Shown: in pieces, positions 32,025 to 40,260 of the stretch | Position numbering within the stretch: the stretch's first letter is position 1 | Layout of the letters: every line of letters starts with the position of its first letter | Assembly (NCBI RefSeq): GCF_038433155.1 | Contig: NZ_JBCDMW010000035.1 | Span: 1-64,000 of the forward strand | Direction: 5' to 3' | Length of the DNA stretch: 64,000 bases | DNA from: Luteococcus sp038433155 | Lineage (GTDB): Bacteria > Actinomycetota > Actinomycetes > Propionibacteriales > Propionibacteriaceae | The notes under the pieces: model-generated | What the model was told of the DNA's origin: nothing | The model's database searches: none | Seen by the model: the letters and a program-made list of their open reading frames with translations, nothing else | Made by a program: the position numbers and the translations under genes

Positions 32025-32098
32025 GCACAAGTTGGCAGCCTGGCGGACACAGAAAATTTCCTGAACGTGCAAATCGCCAAATAGTTGCCAACTTGTGC
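32025..32098. repeat. 74-bp element bounded by 13-bp perfect inverted repeats
   Basis: GCACAAGTTGGCA (32025-32037) and TGCCAACTTGTGC (32086-32098) are exact reverse complements. The interior holds a nested GGCG/CGCC pair and the AT-rich palindrome GAAAATTTC at 32052-32060. It starts 5 bases after the map stop. It may be a REP-like element, a small MITE relic or a transcriptional terminator for map. Confidence 0.65.
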
Positions 32099-32120
32099 GC
32101 CCCCGAGGGCCAAGGGGCGC
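32097..32120 (-). terminator. Candidate terminator of rnpB
   Basis: GCGCCCCC (32097-32104) pairs with GGGGCGC (32114-32120) 24 bases beyond the RNase P RNA 3' end. There is no T tract; the assignment is tentative. Confidence 0.45.
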
Positions 32121-32143
32121 CGGCCTCTGCCCCAGGACTGGAA

Positions 32144-32562
32144 GACGAGTCGGCCTGTAAGCCGGATTTTGTCCTCGCGGTTGCCCGCGATGGGTGGTCA
32201 TCCATCTGCGACGCCTGTTGCCAGACGCCTTCGACGCGCCCTCCCGAAGGATTGGCGTCGTGCGACCTACCCGGACGCTCGGGCGGGCAGCCCTCGATCA
32301 CGTCCGCGACCCACCAGGGGTGGGCCTTCTTGGTCTTGCTCCGGGTGGGGTTTGCCAGGCCGCCCCAGTCACCTGGGGCGCCGGTGGTCTCTTGCACCGC
32401 CGTTTCACCCTTACCAGCGTTGCCGCTGGCGGTCTGTTCTCTGTGGCACTTTCCCGCGGGTCACCCCGGGTCGGTGTTACCGACCACCCTGCCCTGTGGA
32501 GTCCGGACTTTCCTCAGGAAGCATGCTTCCCGCGATCACCCGGCCGACTCGTCCGTCGTCCA
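32144..32562 (-). ncRNA. rnpB: RNase P RNA (class A)
   Basis: Read on the minus strand, the segment has the hallmarks of bacterial type A RNase P RNA. P1 pairs the 5' GACGAGTCGGCC with the 3' GGCCGACTCGTC. The CR-I region reads GAGGAAAGTCCGGACTCCAC near the 5' end, followed by CAGGGCAGGGTGGT and GGTAACACC. GGGTGAAACGGCGG sits in the P10-P12 area, and ACAAAATCCGGCTTACAGG forms CR-V at the 3' end. About 419 bases, with ends inferred from P1. It matures tRNA 5' ends with RnpA. It lies directly upstream of a convergently arranged map and is followed on the other side by an RNB exoribonuclease gene on the same strand. Confidence 0.95.
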
Positions 32563-32573
32563 GTGTAAGCCCC

Positions 32574-34028
32574 TCACTGCGGGGCGAAGACCACGGTGCC
32601 CTTGTTCAGGTCGACTGCATCCAGCCGGGCGGTGACCTCCTGCCCCAGCTCCAGCCCACGCTGCTTGATCCGGCCCTCGGTGGCCGGCTCGGCGATGGAG
32701 ATGGTGCCCTCGCCGCGCTTGTCGTCGTAGTCGACGATGGTGCCGGTGAACTCCTGCCCCACATGGCTGGACAGCACCAGCGCCTCGGTCAGGTCCACCA
32801 CGCCTCGCTCGAACTTCTTGGCCCGCTGGTCGCTAGCGCGCATCTCGTCGGGCAGGGCCGCAAGGGCGTCGGTGACCCACTGTGGGATCGGAGTCTGGCT
32901 GCACAGGTGGACGCAGATCTCGCCCACATAACGGTCCACCAGCCGACGCAGCGGCGCGGTGCAGTGCGCGTAATGGGCGGCCAGGGCATTGTGCTTCAGG
33001 TTCTGCCCCGCCGTCTCAGGCCCGACGACGGTATAGGCGGCACCACGGAAGAGCCGGGTGCAGGAGGTCATCATCGCCAGATGGCGGGGCTGGCTGACGT
33101 CGAGCGAACGGACGAAGTCCGGGTACCCCATGCCCTGGGGCCACGGGATCTGCAGGCTGCGGGCCGTGGCCTTGAGCCGCTGCACGTCGCGCTCCTCCGC
33201 CGGTGGAAGGGTGCGCAGGATCCCGGCGCCGGCGGCCAGCATCATGTCGGCGGCGGCCATCCCGGTGAGCAGGGAGATCTGGGCATTCCAACCCTCGACG
33301 GGCAATGGGGAGCGGAACTCCACGCGCCACCGGTCCCCCTCGGCGACGATCTCCTGCTCGGGCAGGTTCAGGCTGACGCCGCCGCGGCTGATCTCCTGCT
33401 GTTCACGCAGCTGGCCGACCTCGCGCAGCAATTGCAGCCATTCGGGCGCGGTGCCGTCGTCCAGCATCTTCTGCACGCCGAGATAGTCCAGCCGCTCCCG
33501 GGAGCGCACCAGCGAGCGTTGCACCGTGGCGGAGCGCTGGGCGCCGGTGGCGTCCAGTTCCACCTGCCAGACCAGCGCGGGACGGGGCTTGCCGTCGGCC
33601 AGCAGGCTGGCGGCCCCCTCGCTCAGGCTCGACGGGTGCAGGGGCGCCCGCTCGATCGGGGCGTAGAAGGTCTGTCCCCGCCGGTGCGCCTCCGAATCCA
33701 CCGGGCCGCCCGGTTCCACCCACGCGGCGACGTCGGCGATCGCGTACCAGACTCGGAAACCGTCGTCGAGCCGCTCCAGGAAGAGCGCCTGGTCCAGGTC
33801 CATCGAACCCTCGGGGTCGATGGTGACGAAGTCGATCTGGGTGTGGTCAACCCGCTCCCCCAGCTCCCACCGCTCGGCATCCAAGGGTCCTGCCTGTGCG
33901 GCCTGGTCCGCGGCGCGCTGGACGTCGTCGGGGAAACCCGACGGCACCTCCAGCTCGGAGCGCAGCCGCTCGATCCCGGCCCGGATCGGCTCCGGGGTCT
34001 GCTGGGCGCTGATGTGACGGGTTGGCAT
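32574..34028 (-). CDS. RNB-domain exoribonuclease (RNase II/R family)
   Basis: A 484-residue hydrolytic 3'-5' exoribonuclease. The catalytic acidic cluster is in TIDPEGSMDLDQALFLERLD near residue 72, followed by VWYAIADVAAWVEPG and LSEGAASLLADGKPRPAL-type text characteristic of the RNB domain. YAHCTAPLRRLVDRYVGE near residue 360 is the conserved Arg motif. A short S1-like domain ends the protein. The N-terminal cold-shock domains of full-length RNase R/II are missing, which is typical for the actinobacterial single-RNB proteins. It reads toward rnpB, with only 12 bases between its stop and the RNase P RNA 5' end. Confidence 0.93.
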   Translation of the reverse strand: MPTRHISAQQTPEPIRAGIERLRSELEVPSGFPDDVQRAADQAAQAGPLDAERWELGERVDHTQIDFVTIDPEGSMDLDQALFLERLDDGFRVWYAIADVAAWVEPGGPVDSEAHRRGQTFYAPIERAPLHPSSLSEGAASLLADGKPRPALVWQVELDATGAQRSATVQRSLVRSRERLDYLGVQKMLDDGTAPEWLQLLREVGQLREQQEISRGGVSLNLPEQEIVAEGDRWRVEFRSPLPVEGWNAQISLLTGMAAADMMLAAGAGILRTLPPAEERDVQRLKATARSLQIPWPQGMGYPDFVRSLDVSQPRHLAMMTSCTRLFRGAAYTVVGPETAGQNLKHNALAAHYAHCTAPLRRLVDRYVGEICVHLCSQTPIPQWVTDALAALPDEMRASDQRAKKFERGVVDLTEALVLSSHVGQEFTGTIVDYDDKRGEGTISIAEPATEGRIKQRGLELGQEVTARLDAVDLNKGTVVFAPQ

Positions 34029-34070
34029 GGCTTCTCCTCAGCTGGGTCAAGCAGTGGGTCAGGCAGGCAT

Positions 34071-34817
34071 TCAGTCGGGCAGGCCGGATTCCTTGGTGCG
34101 GACCAGGATCCGGTCGCACTCCTCACAGCGGAGTACCTCGTTGGCGGGGGCCGCGGCATAGCGACGCAGGTCGGCCAGGTTGGCCTCCAGCTGGCAGCCG
34201 GTGCAGCGACGCTGCTTGAGTTCGGCTGCGCCAATCCCCATCCGGGCCGAGAGCTTGTCATAGGTGGCCACCAGCGGCGCGGGCAACAGCCGCACGTGGG
34301 CCTCGCGCTCCTTGTGGCGCTCGGCCAGCTCGGCGTCCAGGTCTGCCAGCTGGGAGTCCCGCTTGGCCATCAGGGCGCGGATCCGGTCCTCCAGCTCCTT
34401 GCGCTGCATGGTCAGCCGGTCCACCTCGATCCCAAGGTCCTCCACCACCTGCATGGCGTCCAGCTCGTCGTCCTCCAGCTTGTTGATCCGGCCACCCAGG
34501 TGCTCGATCTCCTCGGTCAGGGAGCGCAGCGCCTTCGGGTCCCCGATGCTGCCGTCGTCGACGCGCTTCTGGTTGCGGGCCAGCCGCTCCCGGGCCGGGT
34601 TGAGGTCATCCTCGATCCGCTTGGCGTCGGCCTGGGCGTCGCTGAGCCGGGTCTGGGCGGCCACCTGGTTCTCCACCAGGGTGGCGCGTTCAGCCATCAG
34701 CGTCTTGATGGTCTCCAGCTCGGGCAGGGTGCGGCGACGGTGCTGCAGCTGGTTCACCTGCAGGTCCACGGCGGCAAGGTCCAGCAACCGCATCTGGTCG
34801 GCAGGTTCGGCAAGCAT
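34071..34817 (-). CDS. Coiled-coil protein with C4 zinc ribbon (CT398/CdsZ-like)
   Basis: A 248-residue protein. Residues about 20-180 are a long heptad-rich antiparallel coiled coil (for example LMAERATLVENQVAAQTRLS and RINKLEDDELDAMQVVEDL). The C-terminal zinc ribbon uses RRCTGCQLEAN and LRCEECDRIL, four cysteines in two CxxC knuckles. Actinobacterial homologues usually sit near Nif3 and RNase H genes and are annotated as putative zinc-ribbon regulators of flagellar or secretion systems; the real role is unclear. The start is the ATG giving MLAEPADQM. It lies 42 bases upstream of the RNB exonuclease gene on the same strand, so the two may be cotranscribed. Confidence 0.85.
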   Translation of the reverse strand: MLAEPADQMRLLDLAAVDLQVNQLQHRRRTLPELETIKTLMAERATLVENQVAAQTRLSDAQADAKRIEDDLNPARERLARNQKRVDDGSIGDPKALRSLTEEIEHLGGRINKLEDDELDAMQVVEDLGIEVDRLTMQRKELEDRIRALMAKRDSQLADLDAELAERHKEREAHVRLLPAPLVATYDKLSARMGIGAAELKQRRCTGCQLEANLADLRRYAAAPANEVLRCEECDRILVRTKESGLPD

Positions 34818-34962
34818 GGTCTTCTCCTGTTCCCGCCCCGGAACTCTCGCGGGGCCTGGGTGGCAGCCTACCCACTGCCGCGGGCAAAAGAGGGCTGACC
34901 AGCCGGTAGAATGAGCCCGCCCACCTCTTGCAAGCCCCGGCCCTGCCGCGGGAAGGACCCCC

Positions 34963-36204
34963 ATGAGCACCCCTACCCCCGCCAGCGCCATGCCCGGCGA
35001 CCGCCTGGACGCCGCCCAGTACCGACGTCTGGTGATCGTGCTCGGCATCCTCGGGGCGCTGGGCCCGATGACGATCGACACCTACCTGCCCGCCCTGCCA
35101 CACCTGGCGGAGAGCCTGGGCGCCTCCAGCTCGCAGGCGCAGCTGACGCTGAGCGCCATGATGATGGGCCTTGGCCTGGGTCAGCTGGTCTTCGGCCCGC
35201 TCTCCGACGCGGTGGGGCGCCGCCGCCCGCTGCTGGCCGGCCTGGTGGTGCACGCCGTCGCCAGCCTGGCCTGCGGGCTGGCGCCCAGCATCGGGGTGCT
35301 GCTGGCGGGCCGGCTGCTGCAGGGCTTCGCCGCGGCCGCCGTGGCCGTCGCCTCCCAGGCGCTGATCCGCGACCTCTTCCGCGGCATGCGGGCCGCCGAA
35401 CTGTTCAGCCGGCTGGCGCTGATCACCGGCATGGCACCGATCCTTGCGCCGTTGGTGGGCTCCGGGCTGTTGACCTTCACCTCCTGGCGTGGGGTCTTCG
35501 TGGTGCTGGGCCTGGCCGCGGTGCTGATCGGTCTGCTGACCCGCAACCAGCTTGCCGAGACCCTGCCACCCGAACGCCGGATTCCGGCGACGATTGCCGG
35601 CACCCTGGCCGCCTACCGACGAGTGCTCTCGGACAAGCTCTTCCTGGCGGTGGTCTTCGTCGCCGCGATGATCTTCACCGCCCTGTTCGCGTATGTCTCC
35701 GGCTCGCCCTTCGTGATGCAGGGGGTCTTCGGGCTGAGCCCGCAGGCCTTTGGTGTCACCTTCGCGTCGATGTCGCTGGGCCTGAGCCTGTCCAGCCAGT
35801 TCAACCCGCGGCTGGTGCGCCGGGTCGGCCCGGTGCGTGGGCTGATCACCGGGCTGGCGGTGATCGTCACTGGGGCGCTGGTGATGCTGGCCCTGGCCGA
35901 ATTCCGGATCGGCGGGCTGGTCGGCTTCCTGGCACCGATGTTCCTGGTGATGATGGGTCTGGGCATCGCCCTGCCGAATGCGCCCGCCGTCGCGCTGCAC
36001 CGGCACGGGGAGGCCGCCGGCACCGCCGCCGCCCTGCTGGGGGCGGCCCAGTTCACCATGGGCGGCATCGTCACCCCGCTGGTCGGCGCACTGGAAGACG
36101 GCACCTCCCGCCCGATCCCGCTGGTGATCCTGGCCTCCGCCGGCCTTGGTCTGCTGGTGCTGCTGCTCGTCGCCCGACGACTGCGCGCCGAGAGCTACGA
36201 CTAG
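34963..36204 (+). CDS. Bcr/CflA-type multidrug efflux MFS transporter
   Basis: A 413-residue major facilitator with 12 hydrophobic segments. GALGPMTIDTYLPALPHLAE near residue 34 and LTLSAMMMGLGLGQLVFGPL near 62 are diagnostic of the Bcr/CflA group, followed by SDAVGRRRPLL between helices 2 and 3, and LLQGFAAAAVAVASQALIRD near 122. These are proton-driven drug exporters (bicyclomycin, chloramphenicol, and for some members cysteine), but the substrate cannot be inferred. It appears monocistronic. A decayed ECF sigma gene begins about 20 bases downstream. Confidence 0.9.
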   Translation: MSTPTPASAMPGDRLDAAQYRRLVIVLGILGALGPMTIDTYLPALPHLAESLGASSSQAQLTLSAMMMGLGLGQLVFGPLSDAVGRRRPLLAGLVVHAVASLACGLAPSIGVLLAGRLLQGFAAAAVAVASQALIRDLFRGMRAAELFSRLALITGMAPILAPLVGSGLLTFTSWRGVFVVLGLAAVLIGLLTRNQLAETLPPERRIPATIAGTLAAYRRVLSDKLFLAVVFVAAMIFTALFAYVSGSPFVMQGVFGLSPQAFGVTFASMSLGLSLSSQFNPRLVRRVGPVRGLITGLAVIVTGALVMLALAEFRIGGLVGFLAPMFLVMMGLGIALPNAPAVALHRHGEAAGTAAALLGAAQFTMGGIVTPLVGALEDGTSRPIPLVILASAGLGLLVLLLVARRLRAESYD

Positions 36205-36223
36205 AGTTCCGCGCTGGGGCAGG

Positions 36224-36546
36224 TCATCTGGCGCGGCGGACGTCGTCGCGGAGGCGTTGACCACGGCCTGGCGGCGGATCCAAGTCCTGCCACTGGACCT
36301 GGACGACGCCCGGGCCTGGATCTTCGGGATCGCCCAGCACTGCCTGCTCAACGACCGTCGCGGCCAGCGACGGCAGGGGGCACTGGGCAGTGCGGATCGC
36401 CACCGTCGACATCGGCCTGACGCGTAGCGTGAATGATGCCGCCAGCCTGGCCATTCCGCGCGCCGATCTGGCCCGCGCCTGGCACCGGCTCGGCCCGGAC
36501 CAACAGGAAGTAATTGCCCTCACGGCACTCGACGGCCTGACCTCCG
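36224..36546 (+). pseudogene. Remnant of an ECF sigma factor
   Basis: The first frame reads SGAADVVAEALTTAWRRI and ARAWIFGIAQHCLLNDRR, which is region 2 of an ECF sigma factor. After a frameshift at about 36385-36430 a different frame reads DLARAWHRLGPDQQEVIALT and ALDGLTS, the start of region 4. The rest of region 4 is missing, cut where the PadR operon promoter begins. No start codon or ribosome-binding site precedes the first fragment. The relic is not expected to be functional. Confidence 0.7.
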
Positions 36547-36569
36547 CACCACCCCTTCCACTTGGCGGC

Positions 36570-36606
36570 CTTGCCAGCTACTATGCTGTACAAGGTAGCT
36601 GGCAAG
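36570..36606. promoter_or_regulatory. 12-bp inverted repeat, probable PadR operator
   Basis: CTTGCCAGCTAC (36570-36581) and GTAGCTGGCAAG (36595-36606) are perfect reverse complements around 13 bases that include TATGCTGTACAAG, which offers a TATGCT -10-like hexamer. It lies 17 bases before the padR ATG. Autorepression by PadR is the usual arrangement. Confidence 0.65.
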
Positions 36607-36623
36607 ACCGACTGGAGGCCGGG

Positions 36624-36983
36624 ATGGACGAGCGGATCACCCAATTGCGCAAGGGGGCGTTGGACCTTGCGGTACTCGCCCTGCTCGCCGAGACCCCCCG
36701 TTATGGCGGGGCACTCGTCGAGAGTCTGCAGGCGGCCGGGCTGGAGGTCAGCACCGGCACCATCTACCCGATCCTCACCCGGCTGAAGAAGGCCGAGCTG
36801 GTCCAGACCCACTGGGAGGAATCCCCCTTCGGCCCGCCGCGCAAGTTCTACACGCTCACCGATGACGGCCAGCGGGAACTCGTCGGGCTGGCCGACGCCT
36901 GGCGCTCCCTGAACCGCACCATCAACGGGCTGCTGACCAACGGCACCCCCGCCGCCGGCACCTCGATCATCTCCGGCTCATGA
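36624..36983 (+). CDS. PadR-family transcriptional regulator
   Basis: A 119-residue PadR-type winged-helix regulator: RKGALDLAVLALLAETPRYG near residue 8, the recognition region VSTGTIYPILTRLKKAELVQ near 41, and the wing with PRKFYTLTDDGQRELVGL. The short C-terminal helix is a dimerisation element (PadR-s2 class). The in-frame upstream extension belongs to the decayed sigma factor and is excluded. Its stop overlaps the ATG of the next membrane protein. It likely represses the operon 36624-39829 in response to a membrane-active compound, as for LmrR/PadR relatives; the ligand is unknown. Confidence 0.9.
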   Translation: MDERITQLRKGALDLAVLALLAETPRYGGALVESLQAAGLEVSTGTIYPILTRLKKAELVQTHWEESPFGPPRKFYTLTDDGQRELVGLADAWRSLNRTINGLLTNGTPAAGTSIISGS

Positions 36984-37837
36984 CCACCATCGACGACTGG
37001 CTCGCTGCCGTCCGCGCCGACCTGCTGGAGCCGCACGCCCCTCGCGCGGAGCTGGCCGAACTGGTCGACGCCCTGCGCGAGGCCGCCGACGAACTCGGCG
37101 AGCAAGCCGCCTGTGAGGCCTTCGGCGACCCCGCCGAAGTGGCTCGGCAACTCAACCAGCAGACCCCCACCGAGCCCGTCGGCACGAACCGGCTGGTGGG
37201 CTCGCCTATCGGGGTCAATCCGATCACCATGCCCTCCCGTCTGGCCTCGGCTTTCAACCCCGCCGACTCCCGGATCCTGGTGCCGCACGCCCTGGGCCTC
37301 GGCTGGCAGGTGAACCTTGGGGCCGTGGCCACCCGCCTGCACCTCGTCGAGCCAGACCAGCTGGACGAGGACGTCCTCGACGCCCTGGACGAGCAGACCC
37401 TCACCCGGGGCGCGGTTGCCGCCAGCATCCCGGCCCTGCTCGGCCTGGCCCTGCTGCCCTTCGGGATCGGCCAGGACCGACTGCCCAACCACTGGCCGCT
37501 GTTCGGCCCGCCAGACGGATGGGTCACCCCGATCACCGGCCAGTGGCTGCCGATCCTCCTCGCCCTGGGCGCCATCGGCCTGGCCTTCCTGCCGCGGCGG
37601 CTGGGCGCCAGCCAGCTGTGGAGGATGTTGCTGCTGGTGATCGCCAGCATGCTCTCGGTCACCATGGCCGGCGTGATCGGGATGCAGGTCTTCGGCGGCA
37701 GCCGCCCAATCGGCTGGTTGCTCCTGCCGGTGATGCTGGCCGCCACCGGCGCCGCCCTCTCCCAGGGCGTCGTGCTGCTGCGAGCCGGCGCCCGCGCCGC
37801 CGCCCGACTCCACGAACCCTCCCAGAACAGGAGTTGA
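36980..37837 (+). CDS. DUF1700-like membrane protein of the PadR operon
   Basis: A 285-residue protein with a soluble N-terminal helical part (residues 1-60; RAELAELVDALREAADELGE and ACEAFGDPAEVARQLNQQ). That pattern is like the HAAS/DUF1700 signalling domain found next to PadR regulators. Hydrophobic segments follow at about residues 150-170, 190-205, 215-235 and 240-265. It overlaps padR by four bases. PadR/HAAS pairs usually control ABC exporters, and such an exporter is encoded two genes downstream. The middle portion is not recognised. Confidence 0.7.
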   Translation: MTTIDDWLAAVRADLLEPHAPRAELAELVDALREAADELGEQAACEAFGDPAEVARQLNQQTPTEPVGTNRLVGSPIGVNPITMPSRLASAFNPADSRILVPHALGLGWQVNLGAVATRLHLVEPDQLDEDVLDALDEQTLTRGAVAASIPALLGLALLPFGIGQDRLPNHWPLFGPPDGWVTPITGQWLPILLALGAIGLAFLPRRLGASQLWRMLLLVIASMLSVTMAGVIGMQVFGGSRPIGWLLLPVMLAATGAALSQGVVLLRAGARAAARLHEPSQNRS

Positions 37838-37839
37838 CC

Positions 37840-38133
37840 ATGAACGACTGGAATCAGCTGTCCCCCACCATGCAGACAGTGGTGCTCGTCCTCGGCGGCA
37901 TCCAGGTGGCGCTGTGGATGATCGCGCTGATCTGGTGGGCGCGCACCCCGGCCGAGCGAATGAGCCTGCCGCGGGTCGCGTGGCTGTTGATCATCCTGTT
38001 CGCCAACGGAATTGGTCCAATCGCCTGGTTCATTGGCGGGCGTCGCCCGAATGCGGTGACCCAGACCGCCCCGGTGCAGGAGTGGGCCAGCCAGCAGCAG
38101 CGCGCCGTCGACACCCTGTACGGCAAGAAGTGA
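37840..38133 (+). CDS. Small PLDc_N-type membrane protein
   Basis: A 97-residue protein with two hydrophobic segments (about residues 13-34 and 45-65). The second ends in GIGPIAWFIGGRR, matching the short membrane domain called PLDc_N found before phospholipase D domains and as small stand-alone proteins in ABC exporter operons. It starts two bases after the previous stop and overlaps the ABC ATPase GTG. Probably an accessory of the transporter. Confidence 0.75.
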   Translation: MNDWNQLSPTMQTVVLVLGGIQVALWMIALIWWARTPAERMSLPRVAWLLIILFANGIGPIAWFIGGRRPNAVTQTAPVQEWASQQQRAVDTLYGKK

Positions 38134-39074
38134 GTACCGCGCCCGCCCTGCAGATCCGGGACCTCGGCAAGCGGTTCCGGGACAAGACCGCACTGGACGG
38201 AGTTGATCTTGAGGTGGCGGAGGGGAGCATCTTCGGCTTCCTCGGCCCCAACGGCGCAGGCAAGACGACCACCATCCGCATCCTGCTGGGACTGGCTCGT
38301 GCCACTAGCGGCCGGGCGGAGATCTTCGGCCAGGACGTCGCCACCGCCGGAAATGATCTTCGTCGTCAGGTGGGCCACCTGCCTGACGTCCCCGGCTTCT
38401 ACCCGTGGATGACAGCGCCGGGCTTCCTGGCCTTCACCGGCCGGCTCTTCGGGCTGGACCGGGCCACCATCGCGGAGCGCTCCGACGCGCTGCTGGCGAT
38501 GGCCGGACTGAACGGTGTCGAGCACAAGGTGGGCGGTTTCTCCCGCGGCATGAAACAGCGGCTGGGGATCGCGCAGGCGCTGATGAATGCTCCCCGGCTG
38601 CTGATCCTCGACGAGCCCACCTCCGCCCTTGACCCGACGGGGCGCAAGGAGGTGCTGGACATGATCGCGGCGCTCAAGGGCCGCACCACCGTGCTGTTCA
38701 GCACACACATCCTGGGCGATGTGGAACGGGTCTGCGACGAGGTGGCGATCCTGGCCGACGGCCGGGTGGTCACCCAGCAGGGGCTGCACCAGCTGAAGGC
38801 GTGCTATGGCGGCCAGACGAAGGTATTGATCAAGGTCACCAGCCAGGCGGACGCCTTCACCGCCGCACTGCGCGCCGAGCCCTGGGTCAGCAGCGTGGAG
38901 GTCACCGCCGACGGACTCCTGGTGGCCAGCACTGATCTTGCAGCCGCAGCCCACCGAGTACCTGCACTCTGCGTCAGCACCGGCGCTGCCCTGCAACGCC
39001 TCGAGCCAGTCGAGGCAAGCCTGGAGGATGTCTTCCTTGACCTGGTACAGCATCCGAGGGGAGCAGTCGCATGA
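38130..39074 (+). CDS. ABC transporter ATP-binding protein (drug/bacitracin-exporter type)
   Basis: A 314-residue ABC ATPase. Walker A is GPNGAGKTT near residue 40, the signature FSRGMKQRLGIAQAL near 137, and Walker B with LLILDEPTSALDPTGRKE near 158; the H-loop is in VLFSTHILGDVERV. The C-terminal 100 residues are the extra domain of CcmA/DrrA-like exporters. The GTG overlaps the previous stop. It works with the permease encoded next. Expression probably depends on PadR. Confidence 0.92.
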   Translation: MSTAPALQIRDLGKRFRDKTALDGVDLEVAEGSIFGFLGPNGAGKTTTIRILLGLARATSGRAEIFGQDVATAGNDLRRQVGHLPDVPGFYPWMTAPGFLAFTGRLFGLDRATIAERSDALLAMAGLNGVEHKVGGFSRGMKQRLGIAQALMNAPRLLILDEPTSALDPTGRKEVLDMIAALKGRTTVLFSTHILGDVERVCDEVAILADGRVVTQQGLHQLKACYGGQTKVLIKVTSQADAFTAALRAEPWVSSVEVTADGLLVASTDLAAAAHRVPALCVSTGAALQRLEPVEASLEDVFLDLVQHPRGAVA

Positions 39075-39829
39075 CCGGATTCACCGCCCTGCTGGGCAAG
39101 GAGTTCGCCGAGATCCGGCACTCCTGGCGGCTGTGGGTGCTGCCCGGCTTCGTGCTGCTGCAGGCCATCGTCGGGCCGGTGACCGCACTGTTCACCAAAC
39201 AGTTGCTGGGCTCGATGGTCTCCCCGGAGATGGCCCAGACCATCCCGGAGCCAACCTATGCCGACGCCTGGGTGCAGTGGGCCAAGAACCTGTCCCCGAC
39301 GGTGTTGCTGGTGGTGCTGGTCAGCGCGGCCGGCCTGGTGGCGGGCGAGGTGAGCAAACAGACCGCCGTCCTGGTGCTGACCAAGCCGGTCTCCCGCCGG
39401 GCCTTCGTGCTGGCCAAGTTCGTGGCGACCCTGGCCTTCCTGATCATGGTCTCCGTGCTGGGCGCGGCCATCACCGGCGGGCTGACCGCGCTGCTCTTCG
39501 ACGGGGTGCACTGGGCTCCGCTGCTCAGCTCGACGCTTGTCTGGCTGGTGCTGGCCGCCTTCTACCTGGCCGCGACGCTGGTGGCGAGTTGTCTGATCGA
39601 CGCACCAATGGGTGCAGCAGGAGCCGGTCTCGGCGTCCTGCTGGTGGTCTCGGTGGCCGGGCTGTGGGGGCCGCTGGCCCGGCACACCATCGCCGGGCTG
39701 GGTGGCGTGATGAACCGCTTCGCGGCCGGCGAGCAGCCCGCCTGGGGCTGGCCAGTGGCAACCACCGTCCTCCTCACGTGTGCCCTGGTGGCGCTGGCCG
39801 CCGAGCTGTTCACCCGTCGCGAGATCTAG
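39071..39829 (+). CDS. ABC transporter permease (ABC-2 type)
   Basis: A 252-residue membrane protein with six hydrophobic segments. FTALLGKEFAEIRHSWRLWV at the N-terminus and VSKQTAVLVLTKPVSRRAFV near residue 95 are typical of ABC-2 family permeases of the NatB/YhaP kind. The start overlaps the ATPase stop. Together the two proteins would form an exporter; the substrate is unknown. It is the last gene of the PadR operon, followed by a convergent VapC. Confidence 0.88.
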   Translation: MTGFTALLGKEFAEIRHSWRLWVLPGFVLLQAIVGPVTALFTKQLLGSMVSPEMAQTIPEPTYADAWVQWAKNLSPTVLLVVLVSAAGLVAGEVSKQTAVLVLTKPVSRRAFVLAKFVATLAFLIMVSVLGAAITGGLTALLFDGVHWAPLLSSTLVWLVLAAFYLAATLVASCLIDAPMGAAGAGLGVLLVVSVAGLWGPLARHTIAGLGGVMNRFAAGEQPAWGWPVATTVLLTCALVALAAELFTRREI

Positions 39830-39840
39830 GGAAACACTGA

Positions 39841-40260
39841 TCAGTCGCAGAGCCGCTGCATGGGCTGTCCAGTGACCTCGCGGATCAGGTCGAAGTCCTT
39901 GTCACAGTGCAGCACCGTCAGCCCGCGTAGTTCGGCCGTGGCGGCAATCAGCAGGTCGGGCAGCGACGGGGCGCGATGCTGACCGCGCCCAGCCAACAGT
40001 CCCTGCACCTCAAAGGCGCGATCCTCGACCTGCGGCGACAGATACTCCACGGGCATGCCAGCCACGGGGCCAAAGCGCTGGATGTCCCGGTGATCCACTT
40101 CATTGCGCGCAGACACGCCGATCTCCAGCAGAGTGACTCCGCAGACGCGCACCAGACCGCGCTCGATCCGCAAGATCCAGTCTCGGCCATCCGGCGCGGT
40201 CCCGAGGCGCATGAGCGCCGACTTGTCAATGAGCCAACATCGGCGCTCAGCCGTATTCAT
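39841..40260 (-). CDS. vapC: PIN-domain toxin (VapC-like), system 2
   Basis: A 139-residue PIN-domain toxin of the VapC group with the N-terminal WLIDKSALMRLG (first Asp in the IDKS motif). Glu in CGVTLLEIGVSARN near residue 46, SLPDLLIAATAELRG near 99 with Asp, and LHCDKDFDLI near 117 complete the acidic site. The ATG overlaps the antitoxin stop. Distinct in sequence from the toxin at 22.6 kb. Predicted endoribonuclease. Confidence 0.88.
   Translation of the reverse strand: MNTAERRCWLIDKSALMRLGTAPDGRDWILRIERGLVRVCGVTLLEIGVSARNEVDHRDIQRFGPVAGMPVEYLSPQVEDRAFEVQGLLAGRGQHRAPSLPDLLIAATAELRGLTVLHCDKDFDLIREVTGQPMQRLCD

Noticed and set aside
32085..34898. 937-residue plus-strand frame across rnpB, the RNB nuclease and the zinc-ribbon gene
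   Set aside because: It is antisense to three recognised genes, one of which is a structural RNA, and has no protein motif.
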